Shown piece by piece: positions 14,812 to 26,852 of a stretch of DNA of 64,000 bases (its first letter is position 1; every line of letters starts with the position of its first letter). Below the pieces are notes generated by a model, which saw nothing but the letters and a program-made list of their open reading frames with translations, did no database searches and was not told the DNA's origin. Position numbers and translations under genes: made by a program. This DNA is from Cacajao melanocephalus (taxonomy: Eukaryota > Chordata > Mammalia > Primates > Pitheciidae). The DNA is taken from NCBI GenBank assembly GCA_963573385.1, contig CAUYLG010033258.1:1-64000 (forward strand), given 5' to 3'.

Positions 14812-15022
14812 ACAGGAGAGAGACCAACTAACCCAGCCCTGTGATGGGTCAATGAAAAAGGGGATGAAGTAAAATGGAGCTTTGGAGAACTGGGCTCTTT
14901 GTCCCGAAAAGCTGCCAATGCGCTCACCAAGCCCTGTGGCCTGCAGAGAGGAGATCGTCTGGCTGTGATTCTGCCCCGAATCCCTAAATGGTGGCTGGTA
15001 ACTGTGGCTTACATACGAACAG
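14812..15022 (+). pseudogene. ACSM4-like coding segment 2, premature TGA
   Basis: 211 bp with intact acceptor and donor (ACAG|GTCAGT). Translation gives TGERPTNPAL, then TGA at 14,842-14,844 in place of the first of two tryptophans, then [27 protein letters not shown] and [18 protein letters not shown]. Apart from the TGG-to-TGA change the frame is open. This is the start of the AMP-binding domain. Confidence 0.93.
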
Positions 15023-15159
15023 GTCAGTGCCAACATTTCACATTCTGAATCATGCAGAAACAAGAGAGAGACTGAAACTCGAGTTTTCTGAAATGTTAGC
15101 TCTGATTAAAGCTGTGAGTACAGAAGACAAAAAGAGAGAAGATAATTATGATGTAATGA

Positions 15160-15295
15160 TAATAATAATAACATTAACAGGGAGGTATTAGTGTGATAAC
15201 CATTTTGCAAGAAAGGAAACCAAGGCATGGAGAGGTTAAGAAGCTTCCAAAGGTCACACAGCTAGAAAGCTATGTGACTAGGATTTAAAAACAAA
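15160..15295 (-). mobile_element. MIR SINE fragment (antisense)
   Basis: ggcatggagaggttaagaag, ggtcacacagctagaaagc and gtgactaggattt match the reverse complement of the MIR core. Confidence 0.75.
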
Positions 15296-15441
15296 GCTCT
15301 ATAAAAGTAAATTTGGGTACCAACAACTCTTTGCAGTGCTGGATTATCTACGACATGTTTATCCAGATGATCCAGAATTTACTTCGCTGAATATATTTGG
15401 ATTCTCCCTAACAACAACAAGAAAACACAACAAGAAAAAAA

Positions 15442-15485
15442 AGTCATGTAAACCTACCCCTCTCTTTCCCATGTGTCCCTGGCCA
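15442..15485 (+). repeat. Duplicate of the segment-2 acceptor region
   Basis: These 44 bases repeat 14,767-14,810 with one visible difference (cctacccctc versus cctacacctc). The copy includes the pyrimidine tract but is followed by TTTTGG instead of the acceptor G and exon. It lies 675 bp downstream, inside the next intron. Confidence 0.9.
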
Positions 15486-15654
15486 TTTTGGAACACTAGG
15501 ACTTGTAAGAATATGACTTCAGATTCCAGTTGGAAAACCTCTACCTTTTCTCAGACAAAAAGATTAATGTATTCAATGACAAATTTTCTCCCAAAGCAGT
15601 TAATTTATAATTTTCCCCAAATAAAAATTCCAACAGAATTTTTTTCTCCTCTAG

Positions 15655-15868
15655 GTCAGGAGTTAGCAAGCCATGGCCTGCTGCTTGGGCACCTATTTAC
15701 ATAAATAAAGTTTTAATGGAATACAGCCATGTTCATTTATTTATATACTGCCTATGGTTATTTTGTTTCACAACAGCAGAAATGCTCATTGAGACAGAGA
15801 TACTATGGCCCACAAAGCCTAAAATATTTGCTATATGGCCCTTTATTGAAAAAGTTTACCAATCCTTG
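15655..15868 (-). mobile_element. hAT-Charlie-type nonautonomous DNA transposon
   Basis: gtcaggagttagcaagccat, ataaataaagttttaatgga, tggcccacaaagcctaaaat and gccctttattgaaaaagttt are landmarks of a common Charlie-group MER element. The family subname is not certain. Confidence 0.7.
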
Positions 15869-15969
15869 CTCTAAAACATGACAAAAACGTTTATAAATCA
15901 ATTTAAAATAAATAAGAATACCAAAGGATAGAATACTGCAAAGAGCACAAAGATGTTTGTTCCAATTTT

Positions 15970-16265
15970 CTTAATTATTATTATACTTTAAGTCCTGAGA
16001 TACATGTGCAGAATGTGCAGGTTTGTTACATAGGTATACACGTGCCATAGTGGTTTGCTGCACCTATCAACCTGTCATCTACATTAGGTATTTTTCCTAA
16101 TGCTATCCCTCCCCTAGCCTGCCACCCCTGACAGGCCCCAGTGTGTGATGTTCCCCTCCCTATGTCCCTGTGTTCTCACTGTTCAACTCCCACTTATGAG
16201 AGAGAACATGTGGTGTTTGGTTTTCTGTTCTTGTGTTAGTTTGCTGAGAATGATGGTTTCCAGCA
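15970..16265 (-). mobile_element. L1 3' end (antisense, truncated)
   Basis: actttaagtcctgagataca, ggtttgttacataggtatac and cccacttatgagagagaaca are the reversed 3' UTR and ORF2 end of a primate L1. It is heavily 5'-truncated. Confidence 0.9.
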
Positions 16266-17195
16266 CTATTATTAATCATAGTAAAAAAAAGTGGAAACAA
16301 CTAAATAGAAATGACTAAATTGTAATAGCTGAAGACTAAAGTTTAGTTGAGGTGTATTTATTGGTGATGAAAATTACAGTAATTCAACCTGACAAAATAT
16401 AACTAAAAAGATTATTATAAGAATTTCATAATGGTGTTGAAAATGTTCTTACTGCCAATATTAAATAAAAACAGCATTATATAAAACTCCTTTTGCATTC
16501 ATTATTAAAAAAACTTACAAATGTGAAACCACTTGTGGGTTAAAAGTAGATTAAAGGTGACTTGTCATAAAAATATGTAGTATTTCTTAACATAAGTTAT
16601 GAAATTTATAAAATGATCATGGAAAATGAACACACAAGCTGAATGGTTAACATAAAACATTCAAATGTAAAGCAAGCAGATGAGATTATGTTTTCTGACA
16701 CAGAATTATTAAATCTTCTGTGATAATACTGAAATTGTTTGTACTATACCACATGGCAAAATATTTTCTTTTTTGCTGTAAAGTGTATGCAGTAAAGCCT
16801 AAGATATTTCCTATCTGAAATCCACTAGAAGAAAACTTCTCCTAACCCTGAAGCTAGAGGTCAACCCATTGAATACATTCATATCACAAATCTACCAAGG
16901 ATACTAATTATTTATAAGTCATTAAGAACAGGTGGTTTGTAAAATAAATAATCTTATATTTTTATATTGAGTGAATACTCTAAGGTATTTTCTTGATCCA
17001 TTTCCTTATCCTTATACATTTATTCACTTTCTCAAGAAAAGATGGTATTTGAAAGTTTTAAAAATATATTAATAAAATAAAGTCTCCTTCCTAGGAATTC
17101 AACTTCACATTTCCCTATTCAGCTAACTTCAGAGAAGTCACCAAAAAGTAAGTAGTTTGGCTTATAGCACAGGTCTTTGGAGTCTGGGGAATGTA
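16266..17195 (+). other. Pseudogene intron, AT-rich, no element recognised
   Basis: About 0.9 kb of AT-rich sequence without an exon, open frame or repeat I can name. Confidence 0.4.
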
Positions 17196-17330
17196 TTTTT
17201 GAATCCTTTCGATTCTTTGCCACTTACTGACTTTGTGAGCCTTGGGCAAGTTATCATTCATATACTGGGATTAATTTTAAGTGAGATACCAGGCACATTA
17301 TAAGTATTCAATAAACACTAGTGGTTATCT
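17196..17330 (+). mobile_element. MIR SINE fragment
   Basis: gccacttactgactttgtga, ccttgggcaagttatc and attcaataaacactagtgg follow the MIR consensus in sense orientation. Confidence 0.7.
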
Positions 17331-17859
17331 GTAATACTTTATATACACTCCACTTTCCTCCCAATAATTCACTTTAGAAAGTACAAACTACCTTCTGTCT
17401 TTCATCTAATTAGAACATGTATGTTCTTTCCATAATTAACTGGTACTTTAAAATCAGACTTATCTCCAGCCAGTGTTTAGGATGAGATAAACTAAGCATT
17501 GTCAAAGTAGTCTAGGCAAAGCTTAATGATGCTAGACAACTGGAATCCGTAGAGTTGGAGGACTGAGTGGCTCTGCCACTCGGCAGCTATGGCCAAATCT
17601 CATACTCCACCAATGGGCACAACCACATGGACCTTCCAGGGTTGCTTAAAACGGTAGTCGCTAGGCAATTTTGGTTGTATAATCTATCAATAAAAATATT
17701 TAGAATACACATCTTCACATCTGGGTATAGCACTTATGTTGTTCTACTATACTAATATAGTATGCATATTATAAAACATATATGAAAATGAGATAAAAGC
17801 ATTAAAAGTATTATGGTATCTCAATAATGTCTAATTTTATTAAATTATTAACATTATTT

Positions 17860-17990
17860 AAAAAATTTAATAGAGATGGAGTCTTACTATGTTACCCAAG
17901 CTAGTCTCAAAGTCCTGGGCTCAAGTGACCCTCACGTCTTAGCCTCCCAATGCACTGGGATTACAGGTATGAGCCACCATGCCCAGCTGA
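17860..17990 (-). mobile_element. Alu monomer / Alu fragment (antisense)
   Basis: tagagatggagtcttactat to atgagccaccatgcccagct covers one arm only. Confidence 0.8.
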
Positions 17991-18095
17991 TAATTTTTTT
18001 AAATTCTGTTTTCATTTCTTAGCCCCAGTGGATTGTCACAAAACTCACTGTGGAGAACATTGGACTGAATGAGATATTGCTCATGAAATGTTTTA

Positions 18096-18447
<352 letters not shown>

Positions 18448-18459
18448 TTCAAATGTTAC

Positions 18460-18640
18460 ATTAAAATGTTACATAATAATGGCTCACCATTATGTCTACT
18501 ATATTCCAGATTTCTTATTGTTATTCCTATTTTACAGATATGGAAAGAAAGGCACAGAGATCAAGGTCACAAAGCTAATAAGTTGCAAGGCCAGGATTAG
18601 GCCCATGGTCTGTCAGACTCCGAAGCCAGTGTTTGAAGAA
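18460..18640 (-). mobile_element. MIR SINE (antisense)
   Basis: attttacagatatggaaaga, gatcaaggtcacaaagctaa and aaggccaggattaggcccat match reverse MIR. It sits directly after the Alu tail. Confidence 0.7.
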
Positions 18641-18813
18641 TCTCTCAGGGATCAGGGTCTTGTGGGATATCCTTGGGGATCAAGGCAGAGGTGCCTGGAT
18701 GGATTGTGATGCTTCTCCTTACCCAGGCACAAAGCCTAAGTCTTCTATAGTCCACAGAGTCTTACTTAATGGATAGCAGTTATGTTCAGTGCAGCACCCT
18801 CTGTCCTTCCCAG

Positions 18814-18908
18814 GGATTGTCTTCATACCCAGAACACCCCAGCTGATAGCAAAAGATATCTTCTATCGGCTGCAAGCGTCCAAGGCCAAGGGCATTGTGG
18901 TGTCTTGG
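18814..18908 (+). pseudogene. ACSM4-like coding segment 3, 3'-truncated
   Basis: The acceptor ctgtccttcccag is intact and phase joins segment 2. Translation reads IVFIPRTPQLIAKDIFYRL, then QASKAKGIVVS. Homology stops near 18,905 at about codon 31. The remainder of this exon, which in the family continues for roughly as long again, is missing, and the sequence continues as apparent intron without a donor at the break. Confidence 0.88.
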
Positions 18909-19499
18909 GCTTCTGGAATCATTTCTTTACAAGAAGCAAAGTATTCAGGGCCTTGGCTTTTGTATTTAACACAGTAGAGGGGGAACAACTGCAACACTCT
19001 CAGGCAGGAAATCCAGACTTCTGCTTCAAATAGTGTCACTAAATCTATAGCTACTTAAGAATCTGGTTCTAAATAACAGATTAGAAGTCTCAAGTCTAAA
19101 CAAATATTTCATTTCTAATTAAGTGAAACAAAGATAATAGCTGATAAACCAGAACTCTTGAGTGGAGCGAAGATTAAAGGTGGGGGCGCCTTTGCCCAGA
19201 GCAGCTCCTCTTATTCTCCCCCAAGCCTATGCGTCTCACTTTGTTAATTCTCAGAACCAAATACTCTTCTGGAAACCAGGCATGCATGCCCTGCCTTCTC
19301 AACCAGAGACAGCTAGTTTGAGCTATCAGATAACTCCAATTTCTTTAGCCTTTAGAAAAATGTGATTCAGGCCAATTATTTTTCAACCATGACAGATCAA
19401 TTAAGAAAATACATATTATTACATGCAAACTATACCTGTGTGTGAATAAAAGCTGTTCACGTGTTATTTTGCTAACTGGTCTGACAAGATGGTTTAAGG
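18909..19499 (+). other. Sequence replacing the lost ACSM4 exon end
   Basis: No similarity to the expected ACSM exons. No named repeat before the MER1-type element. Confidence 0.4.
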
Positions 19500-20018
19500 A
19501 AGTAGTCCCCAACCTTTTGGGCACCAGGGACTGGTTTCATGGAAAACAATTTTTCCATGGACAAGGGGGAGGGAAAGGGATTCAAGTGCATTACATTTAT
19601 TGAGTGTTTTATTTCTATTACTCTTAAATTGTAATGTATAATGACATAATCATACAACTTACCATAATGTAGAATCAGTGAAAGCCCTGAGCTTGTTTTC
19701 CTGCAACTAGACAGTCCCATCTGGGGGTGATGGGAGATAGTGACAGATCAACAGGCATTAGATTCTCATAAGGAGCCTGCAACCCAGACCCCTTGCATGT
19801 ATAGTTCACAATAGGGTTCGTGCTCCTATAAGAATCTAATGCCACCACTGACCTGACAGGAGGCAGAGCTCAGGCCTTAATGCAAGTGATGGAGAGTGGC
19901 TATAAATACAAATGACGCTTTGCTCACTAGCCTTGCCACTCACCTCCTGCTGTGTGGCCCAGTTCCTAACAGGCCATGGACAGGAACCAGTCTGTGGCCT
20001 GGGTGATGGGGATCCCTA
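19500..20018. mobile_element. MER1-type hAT-Charlie element with 8-bp target duplication
   Basis: The left end agtagtccccaaccttttgg and right end ggcctgggtgatggggatcc are imperfect inverted repeats. Inner parts match in inverted form (ccagggactgg / ccagtctgtgg). GTTTAAGG flanks it on both sides (19,492-19,499 and 20,019-20,026), the 8-bp duplication expected for hAT transposition. At about 519 bp it is close to the length I recall for MER1A. Confidence 0.85.
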
Positions 20019-20429
20019 GTTTAAGGGCCTTAACATAAATGTAGGCTAAGATAAGAACTGATATCTCTACATCAGGTTTACAGGGTGCCCTAAAGTTGGT
20101 AAGTTAACTTTGCAGTTTCAAAACCTATATTTCTCAAATAAGAATATTTTTATTTTACAAAGATTATGTGTGTATTTTAAGGGCTATAAAAACCTTTATA
20201 GATGTAAGCTATTCTTAGATATATACATTACACTTTATAAATACAATTAGAATCTACAGAACAGATACGCATGGTAAAAATGCTGACTTACAGATCAAAT
20301 ATGATTCTTTATCTATGACAATCCAGATAGCCCAGACATACATTTTGAGAGCCTTCTCACAAATGCTTAAGTTTAATACAAATTGTCAATAAGTGCGAGA
20401 AAATAATAACGGTGCTATAGACAACTGTC
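20019..20429 (+). other. Sequence between MER1-type element and L1, nothing recognised
   Basis: About 0.4 kb of AT-rich sequence with no similarity I can identify. Confidence 0.4.
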
Positions 20430-20912
20430 AAGGAGGTGGCGATAAGAGAAATAGCAAAGACTTGGAACCAACCCAAACGCCCTTCAATGATAGAGTGGAT
20501 AAAGAAAATGTGGCACAAATACACCATGGAATACTATGCAGCCATAAATACGGATGAGTTCATGTCCTTTGCAGGGACATGGATGAAGCTGGAAACCATC
20601 ATTCTCAGCAAACTGACACAAGAACAAAAAACTAAACACCGCATGTTCTCACTCATAAGTGGGTCCTGAACAGTAATGGACACAGGGAGGGGAACATCAC
20701 ACACTGGGGCCTGTTGTGGGGTGAGGGAGTTAGGGGAGGGATAGCAGGGTGTGGGGGATTGGGGAGGGATAATATTAGGAGAAATACCTAATGTAGGTGA
20801 CGGAGGGATGCATGCAGCAAACCACCATGCATGTGTATACCTATGTAACAATCCTGCATGAACTGCACATGTACCCCAGAACTTAAAGCATAATTTAGAA
20901 AAAGAAAAAAAG
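20430..20912 (+). mobile_element. L1 3' end (5'-truncated primate L1)
   Basis: The end of ORF2 is recognisable ([19 protein letters not shown] frame at 20,505-20,565) with gccataaatacggatgagtt and atggatgaagctggaaacca. It is followed by the 3' UTR through cacatgtaccccagaactta and an A-rich tail. Only about 480 bp of the element is present. Confidence 0.93.
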
Positions 20913-20946
20913 AGGGTATGGGAAATAGAAAAACAGTAATAAAAAA

Positions 20947-22140
<1,194 letters not shown>

Positions 22141-22147
22141 CGTTTGT

Positions 22148-22218
22148 TACTTTTATTTGAAGTTGTACCAATGTTTTGGGTTCCTAAGACCAACGGATGA
22201 CTCCTATCCTTTAAAAAT
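22148..22218 (-). pseudogene. Mitochondrial tRNA-Leu(CUN)-like remnant in NUMT
   Basis: Minus strand shows ttaaaggataggagtcatcc followed by gttggtcttaggaacccaaa and acttcaaataaaagtaacaa, matching the mt tRNA-Leu(CUN) order directly upstream of ND5. Substitutions disturb it; not a nuclear tRNA gene. Confidence 0.8.
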
Positions 22219-22278
22219 TGAGAAAGCCATGTTGTTAAACATGGGAGCATGAGTTAGCAGTTCTTGCATACTTTTAAG
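22219..22278 (-). pseudogene. Mitochondrial tRNA-Ser(AGY)-like remnant in NUMT
   Basis: Minus strand gives aagaactgctaactcatgct, then cccatgtttaacaacatggc, then tttctca, matching mt tRNA-Ser(AGY), which precedes tRNA-Leu(CUN) in mtDNA. It marks the outer limit of the insert. Confidence 0.8.
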
Positions 22279-22881
22279 GAACATAGCGGAACTTCTCCAG
22301 AAGCAGCTCTAAAACATTAGTATTTTTCTAGATTTAAGATGCCTAGGCCATTATCTTATAGAGGTATAATGAGCCCAGCAAATTTTTAAAAATTAAGAAA
22401 AAGTCTAAAAAGTGCTATTTCTACATTTATTTAACTTACTCAAAAAAACTGATATATTTTATAGAAATGGAACTGAAAAGATTCCAGTAGTTTAGCTTAT
22501 ACATCCATAGTTATTACCATACATGAATATATGGGCAAGAGGTTACAAGATTCCACCATGAAAGGTAACTTGCAGCCCTGAGGAAGAATAAACCAGCTCA
22601 TACTTTGGGTTGTTCTCAAATTCAGCAATTCATTTGTTGAATTCAACTGTGTATGTCTGTTACTGTAATATTAATATATATACATTCTTTCCAGTATTTG
22701 GAAATTCCCAACAGACATACAGTCACTAGAGACAAGTAATAAATATTTGCTTTGTTATTGCTAGTAGTGACCACGGGATGGGCACATGTTAATAGAAGAG
22801 AATGAAAGGGTGCAGATGTCAGCTCTAGTCATGGCTTTTCAGTGACCACTTCTGACATCTGTGTCTTTCTCCATCATCCAG
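22279..22881 (+). other. Intron sequence after the NUMT
   Basis: About 0.6 kb with no named repeat. It ends at the acceptor ttctccatcatccag of coding segment 4. Confidence 0.4.
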
Positions 22882-22961
22882 ACGCTTACCACTTATCCCA
22901 TCACAACTCTGGGCATTCCTTCCACCATGTACCAGATGCTTCTGCAAAAAGACCTTAAGAG
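22882..22961 (+). pseudogene. ACSM4-like coding segment 4 (80 bp)
   Basis: Acceptor and donor (AAGAG|GTACTT) are intact. Translation is open: TLTTYPITTLGIPSTMYQML, then LQKDLKR. This small exon lies after the P-loop region of the AMP-binding domain. Exons between segment 3 and this one are not found. Confidence 0.92.
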
Positions 22962-23182
22962 GTACTTGGGCAAAGTTTCAATTTGAACCACAAATGATAG
23001 CTACCATCCAGCATCACAGAACTTCCTTTTTCAGCACAGGGCAGCCCAGGATTTCTCAGTCTTACCATTACTGACATTTCAAACCTAATAATTCTGTCAT
23101 CGAGGGGCTGTCATATGCACTACAGGATATTGAACAGCATCCCAAGACTCTACTCAATGCCAGTAGCATCTCCTCCCCATCA

Positions 23183-23473
<291 letters not shown>

Positions 23474-24124
23474 TGTCCCTAGACCTGCCTAATAACTCCC
23501 AGGGCAAAACTGTCCCCTAGTCTACAAACCACTGGAATATCCTCTAGAACAACTGGGCATTTTTCTGGGGACAACCAGAGCCCTATAGTCCCAGAACTCC
23601 CACTCAAAAAATGTGTCATCTAGTACTACTTTTTAAGAAACACTGTCATTTAGAACCAGCCCTCAAAAAAGAAAGAAAAGCATATTTATACAGCTTTGAA
23701 GAGAAGCTAACAAAGTTTGACTTGAAGGTTATATTCAGTTTAGCCAAACCACATGAACACCCAGTAGAGCTGCAATGTATATTTGTTTAATTCAAACTCA
23801 ATACATGAGAGAAAGGAAGAGATGAGCAATTTAAGAAGTGCGGGCTTTTCCATCCTCTTTTGCCACCAAAGTGTAGATGCTCAAGAGGGAAAGTGCTATG
23901 CGAGACAGAATAATGCAAATATAGATCTTCTCTTTTCCTAGTCAGTGTCAATGCCTTTGCTCCTATGCATCTTGCTCAAGTTTCAAGAGTAATTCAGGGA
24001 CTATTCAATGATTATTTTGAATGCATACGATTTGTGTTCTACCCACACCCTCTGGTTCATTTGAGGTCACAGTTTGAGGAGCAGGCTGTTCTAGGCCTTC
24101 TCACCTGTCTTCAGTAAGGCCAGT
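23474..24124 (+). other. Intron sequence, no element recognised
   Basis: About 0.65 kb without an exon or a repeat I can name. Confidence 0.4.
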
Positions 24125-24345
24125 GGTTAAAGGCTAAGCTCCAAATCAAACAGGCAGGGCCTTGCTACTTACTAATAGTGTGGCCTTGGACACTCAAGAT
24201 AACCTTGCTAAGTCTTCATCAATTCCATCTGTAAGTGAGGATTAGGAGCCACTTCACAAGGTTGTGGTGAGAATTTAATGTAAGTGACTTGCTTGATGAG
24301 CACCCTGACAATTGAGAGGTGCTTAGTACAGAGTATCATGAGTAT
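24125..24345 (+). mobile_element. MIR SINE
   Basis: tgctacttactaatagtgtg, gccttggacactcaagataa and gtggtgagaatttaatgtaa follow the MIR consensus. Confidence 0.75.
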
Positions 24346-24705
24346 CAACTCAGCCCTTTATTATATGGAAGCCCTTAGGCAAGTTCTTTAACTCTCTGAG
24401 CCTCGTAATAAGCACTTAGTATCATTAATAGCATCTTCTTCTACCTTTTAACATCTTTAATAGCTAAGTTCTCCTCCATCTGCTAAAATGTAAGCTGTCA
24501 GAAATTTCTGTTATAATCACTAATGTGCCCCATATGCCTAGAACAATGTCTGGCAATGCAGGTGTTAAACAAGTATTTGTTGAATGAACCTTCCTAAGAC
24601 TTGCCTCTCCTAGCTGCTATGTTCGCTGCTTGAATGTCCTAATTATCCTGCAGTGAAAGCACTCAGTTTCTTCTCAAAAAACCCCATGCAACTCTGTCTC
24701 TCCAG

Positions 24706-24829
24706 ATACAAATTCAAGAGGCTGCGGCACTGTGTGATGGGAGGGGAGGCACTCACCCGAGAGATGCTGGAGCAGTGGAGGGCACAAACTGGGCTGGAAC
24801 TACATCAGAGCTATGGACAGACAGAAGTG
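24706..24829 (+). pseudogene. ACSM4-like coding segment 5, YGQTE motif
   Basis: 124 bp with intact acceptor (gtctctccag) and donor (GAAGTG|GTATAT). Open frame: YKFKRLRHCVMGGEALTREM, then LEQWRAQTGLELHQSYGQTE and V. The YGQTE motif is the conserved adenylate-binding motif of acyl-adenylating enzymes. No lesion in this segment. Confidence 0.94.
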
Positions 24830-25519
24830 GTATATTTAAAGGGCAACGCTCATGTTTAGTACATGTGGGAGCCTTTCTGCCCCAGGATTTTCAACCTGAG
24901 CCCCTGAAGTGCCTCCATCCCACTCTAAATTTTTACAGAGTTTCCCAGTATACCTCATCTTGCCAGTAGTTACCAAAACTTGCAAATTGCTCAGTTAGGT
25001 TTGCTAAAGGGGTGATTATAATTATTCCATCATTCCTGCCTACCCCTCATGCAGGAGAAATCTCAGAGGCTTTAGTAGGTGGGTGAGGTGCAGAACTGGG
25101 TAGTCCATCTTGTCAACTGTGCTGGGAAGAATCATCTGAGAGCCTCTGTGGGGAATTTATTCCAAGTTGCACTTAATGGAGTCTAAGGAGTGGTTTTCAA
25201 AGTGTGGTCCTCAAACTAGCAACATCAGCATCATCTGGGAATTTGGTAGAAATTCAAATTCTTAGACCCCACTCCACACTAATGCATTAGAAACTCTGGG
25301 ATGAGACCCACAAATCAGTGTTTCAACAATGCTTCAGAATCTCCAATTTGATTCTAATGCACACCCAAGTTTGAGAACTACTGGTCTCAAATAGCGTATT
25401 TCAGAAGGTATGTTTACACACTGGGAAAATCAGTCAAAATTGAATCTTAAGTTTCATTGTCATGATACAGTTTCAGAAAATAAATTTTTGTATACTTACA
25501 CAGTTTGTCCTCTCAATAG
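24830..25519 (+). other. Intron between coding segments 5 and 6
   Basis: Holds a MER5-like element (25,190-25,385) and otherwise nothing recognised. Confidence 0.5.
25190..25385 (+). mobile_element. MER5-type hAT-Charlie element
   Basis: ggttttcaaagtgtggtcct at one end, acacccaagtttgagaacta at the other, with catcatctgggaatttg and agaccccactccacac between, as in MER5. Confidence 0.75.
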
Positions 25520-25600
25520 GGATTAATTTGTGCCAATCAGAAAGGACAAAAAATTAAACCAGGCTCAACAGGGAAAAGAATGCTGAACTATGATGTCCAG
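25520..25600 (+). pseudogene. ACSM4-like coding segment 6 (81 bp)
   Basis: Intact acceptor (ctctcaatag) and donor (GTCCAG|GTAGGT). Open frame: GLICANQKGQKIKPGSTGKR, then MLNYDVQ. This follows the YGQTE exon directly in the ACSM family. Confidence 0.94.
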
Positions 25601-25745
25601 GTAGGTTGAGAAAATATCTGACAGGTTCAATAAAGCAGAGAGAACATTTTACAGTTTTCTGCTGTTCATTGTACAACTATTCACAACCTGCTTTCATTTT
25701 GTGAAAAGAATATTTTAAGAACATCAATTGTTTCTTTCATTCTAG

Positions 25746-25840
25746 ATTATAGATGAAAATGGCAGTGTTCTACCACCTGGCAAAGAAGGGGAAATTGCCC
25801 TCAGACTAAATGGCCCTTCTGTTTCTTCTCTGAATATGCG
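25746..25840 (+). pseudogene. ACSM4-like coding segment 7, 7-nt shortfall
   Basis: Acceptor tttcattctag, donor ATGCG|GTATGA. It begins IIDENGSVLPPGKEGEIALR, then after the next leucine the frame shifts. Reading in the second frame restores PFCFFSEYA, the expected end. The exon is 95 bp against the 102 bp I expect (34 codons), so seven bases are missing near 25,809-25,813. Confidence 0.92.
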
Positions 25841-26165
25841 GTATGAGGATAGAAAGTGCTAGTCATGCCTTAATACAGACCTGGGTCCAAATTTCATTTC
25901 CATGATGTCTTGTTATGTAACCTTGAGCAAGCAACAAAATCAGCTATAAAATGGGGAGACTATCACCTCTCACCCAAGTACTGTAAAGACGAAATTCCAA
26001 ATGTAACAAACTGGTTGAGTGGTTATCCTCAGAAAGGAAAACTTGACAGGGTGGAACAGGGGTGCAGTTGGGGGGTGCTAGAGGTAGAAGAGAGGCTTTT
26101 TATTACACTTTTTGGGACCTTTTATATTTTATACTAGGAACTACCTTTTTTAAAAAATTAATTTC

Positions 26166-26468
26166 TGGCCAGAGACAGTGGCTCACGCCTATAATCACAA
26201 CATTTCGGGAGGCCGAGGTGGGAATGTGGCTTGAGCCCAAGAGTTCAAGACCAGCCTGGGAAATATAGCAAGACCCCATCTCTACAAAAACATAAAACAA
26301 TGAGCCAGGTGTGGTGGCACATGCCTATGGTCCCAGCTACTCAAGAAGCTAAGGTGACAGCATTGCTATAGCCTGAAAGGTTGAAGCTGCAGTGAGCTAT
26401 GATCAAGCCATTGCACTTCAGCATGGGCAACGGAAAGAGACTCTGTTTCAAAACATAAAATAAATAAT
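26166..26468 (+). mobile_element. Alu (old)
   Basis: tggccagagacagtggctca to gactctgtttcaaaacataaaataaataat. Both arms are diverged. Confidence 0.92.
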
Positions 26469-26567
26469 CTCCTTTGGAAGTACAATGTGTAATGTACTTG
26501 TCAATGAGTGCCATACCCACCTCTGTTCTGACCAAACTAATCCCCAAATGTCATCTTTGATTCCTAG

Positions 26568-26695
26568 AACAATCCAGAGAAAACTGCTGCCACAGTAAGA
26601 GGAGATTTTTATGTCACTGGAGACAGAGGGATGATAGACAGCGATGGGTATTTCTGGTTTGTCGGCAGAGCTGATGATGTCATTATTTCCTCTGG
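26568..26695 (+). pseudogene. ACSM4-like coding segment 8, hinge region
   Basis: 128 bp, acceptor ttgattcctag, donor TCTGG|GTTTGT. Open: [20 protein letters not shown], then [20 protein letters not shown] and SSG. The TGDRG and GRADD motifs are the conserved ATP-ribose contact and hinge of this superfamily. No lesion here. Confidence 0.95.
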
Positions 26696-26776
26696 GTTTG
26701 TACATTTGCCACTCTTAAGAGGCAAGGATCTCCTACTTGGAGGATGTGGTGGTCAAGCGCTTATTTTCCTTTTCAG

Positions 26777-26852
26777 GTACCACATTGGGCTGTTTCAAGT
26801 GGAGAGTGCACTCACTGAGCACCCCGCAGTTATCGAATCGGCTGTTGTCCAG
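26777..26852 (+). pseudogene. ACSM4-like coding segment 9, 3'-truncated
   Basis: Acceptor ttttccttttcag. Reads [20 protein letters not shown], then SAVVQ, after which similarity ends. The family continues with about ten more residues to the exon end. No donor follows at the break, and the frame runs to TAG at 26,895. Confidence 0.9.

Noticed and set aside
15336..15704. 122-codon frame beginning MLDYLRHVYPDDPEF as a possible exon
   Set aside because: No family similarity, no convincing splice sites, and it contains the duplicated intron segment.
22148..22278. Two tRNA genes
   Set aside because: They are mitochondrial tRNA remnants inside a NUMT with substitutions; no nuclear tRNA promoter boxes fit.
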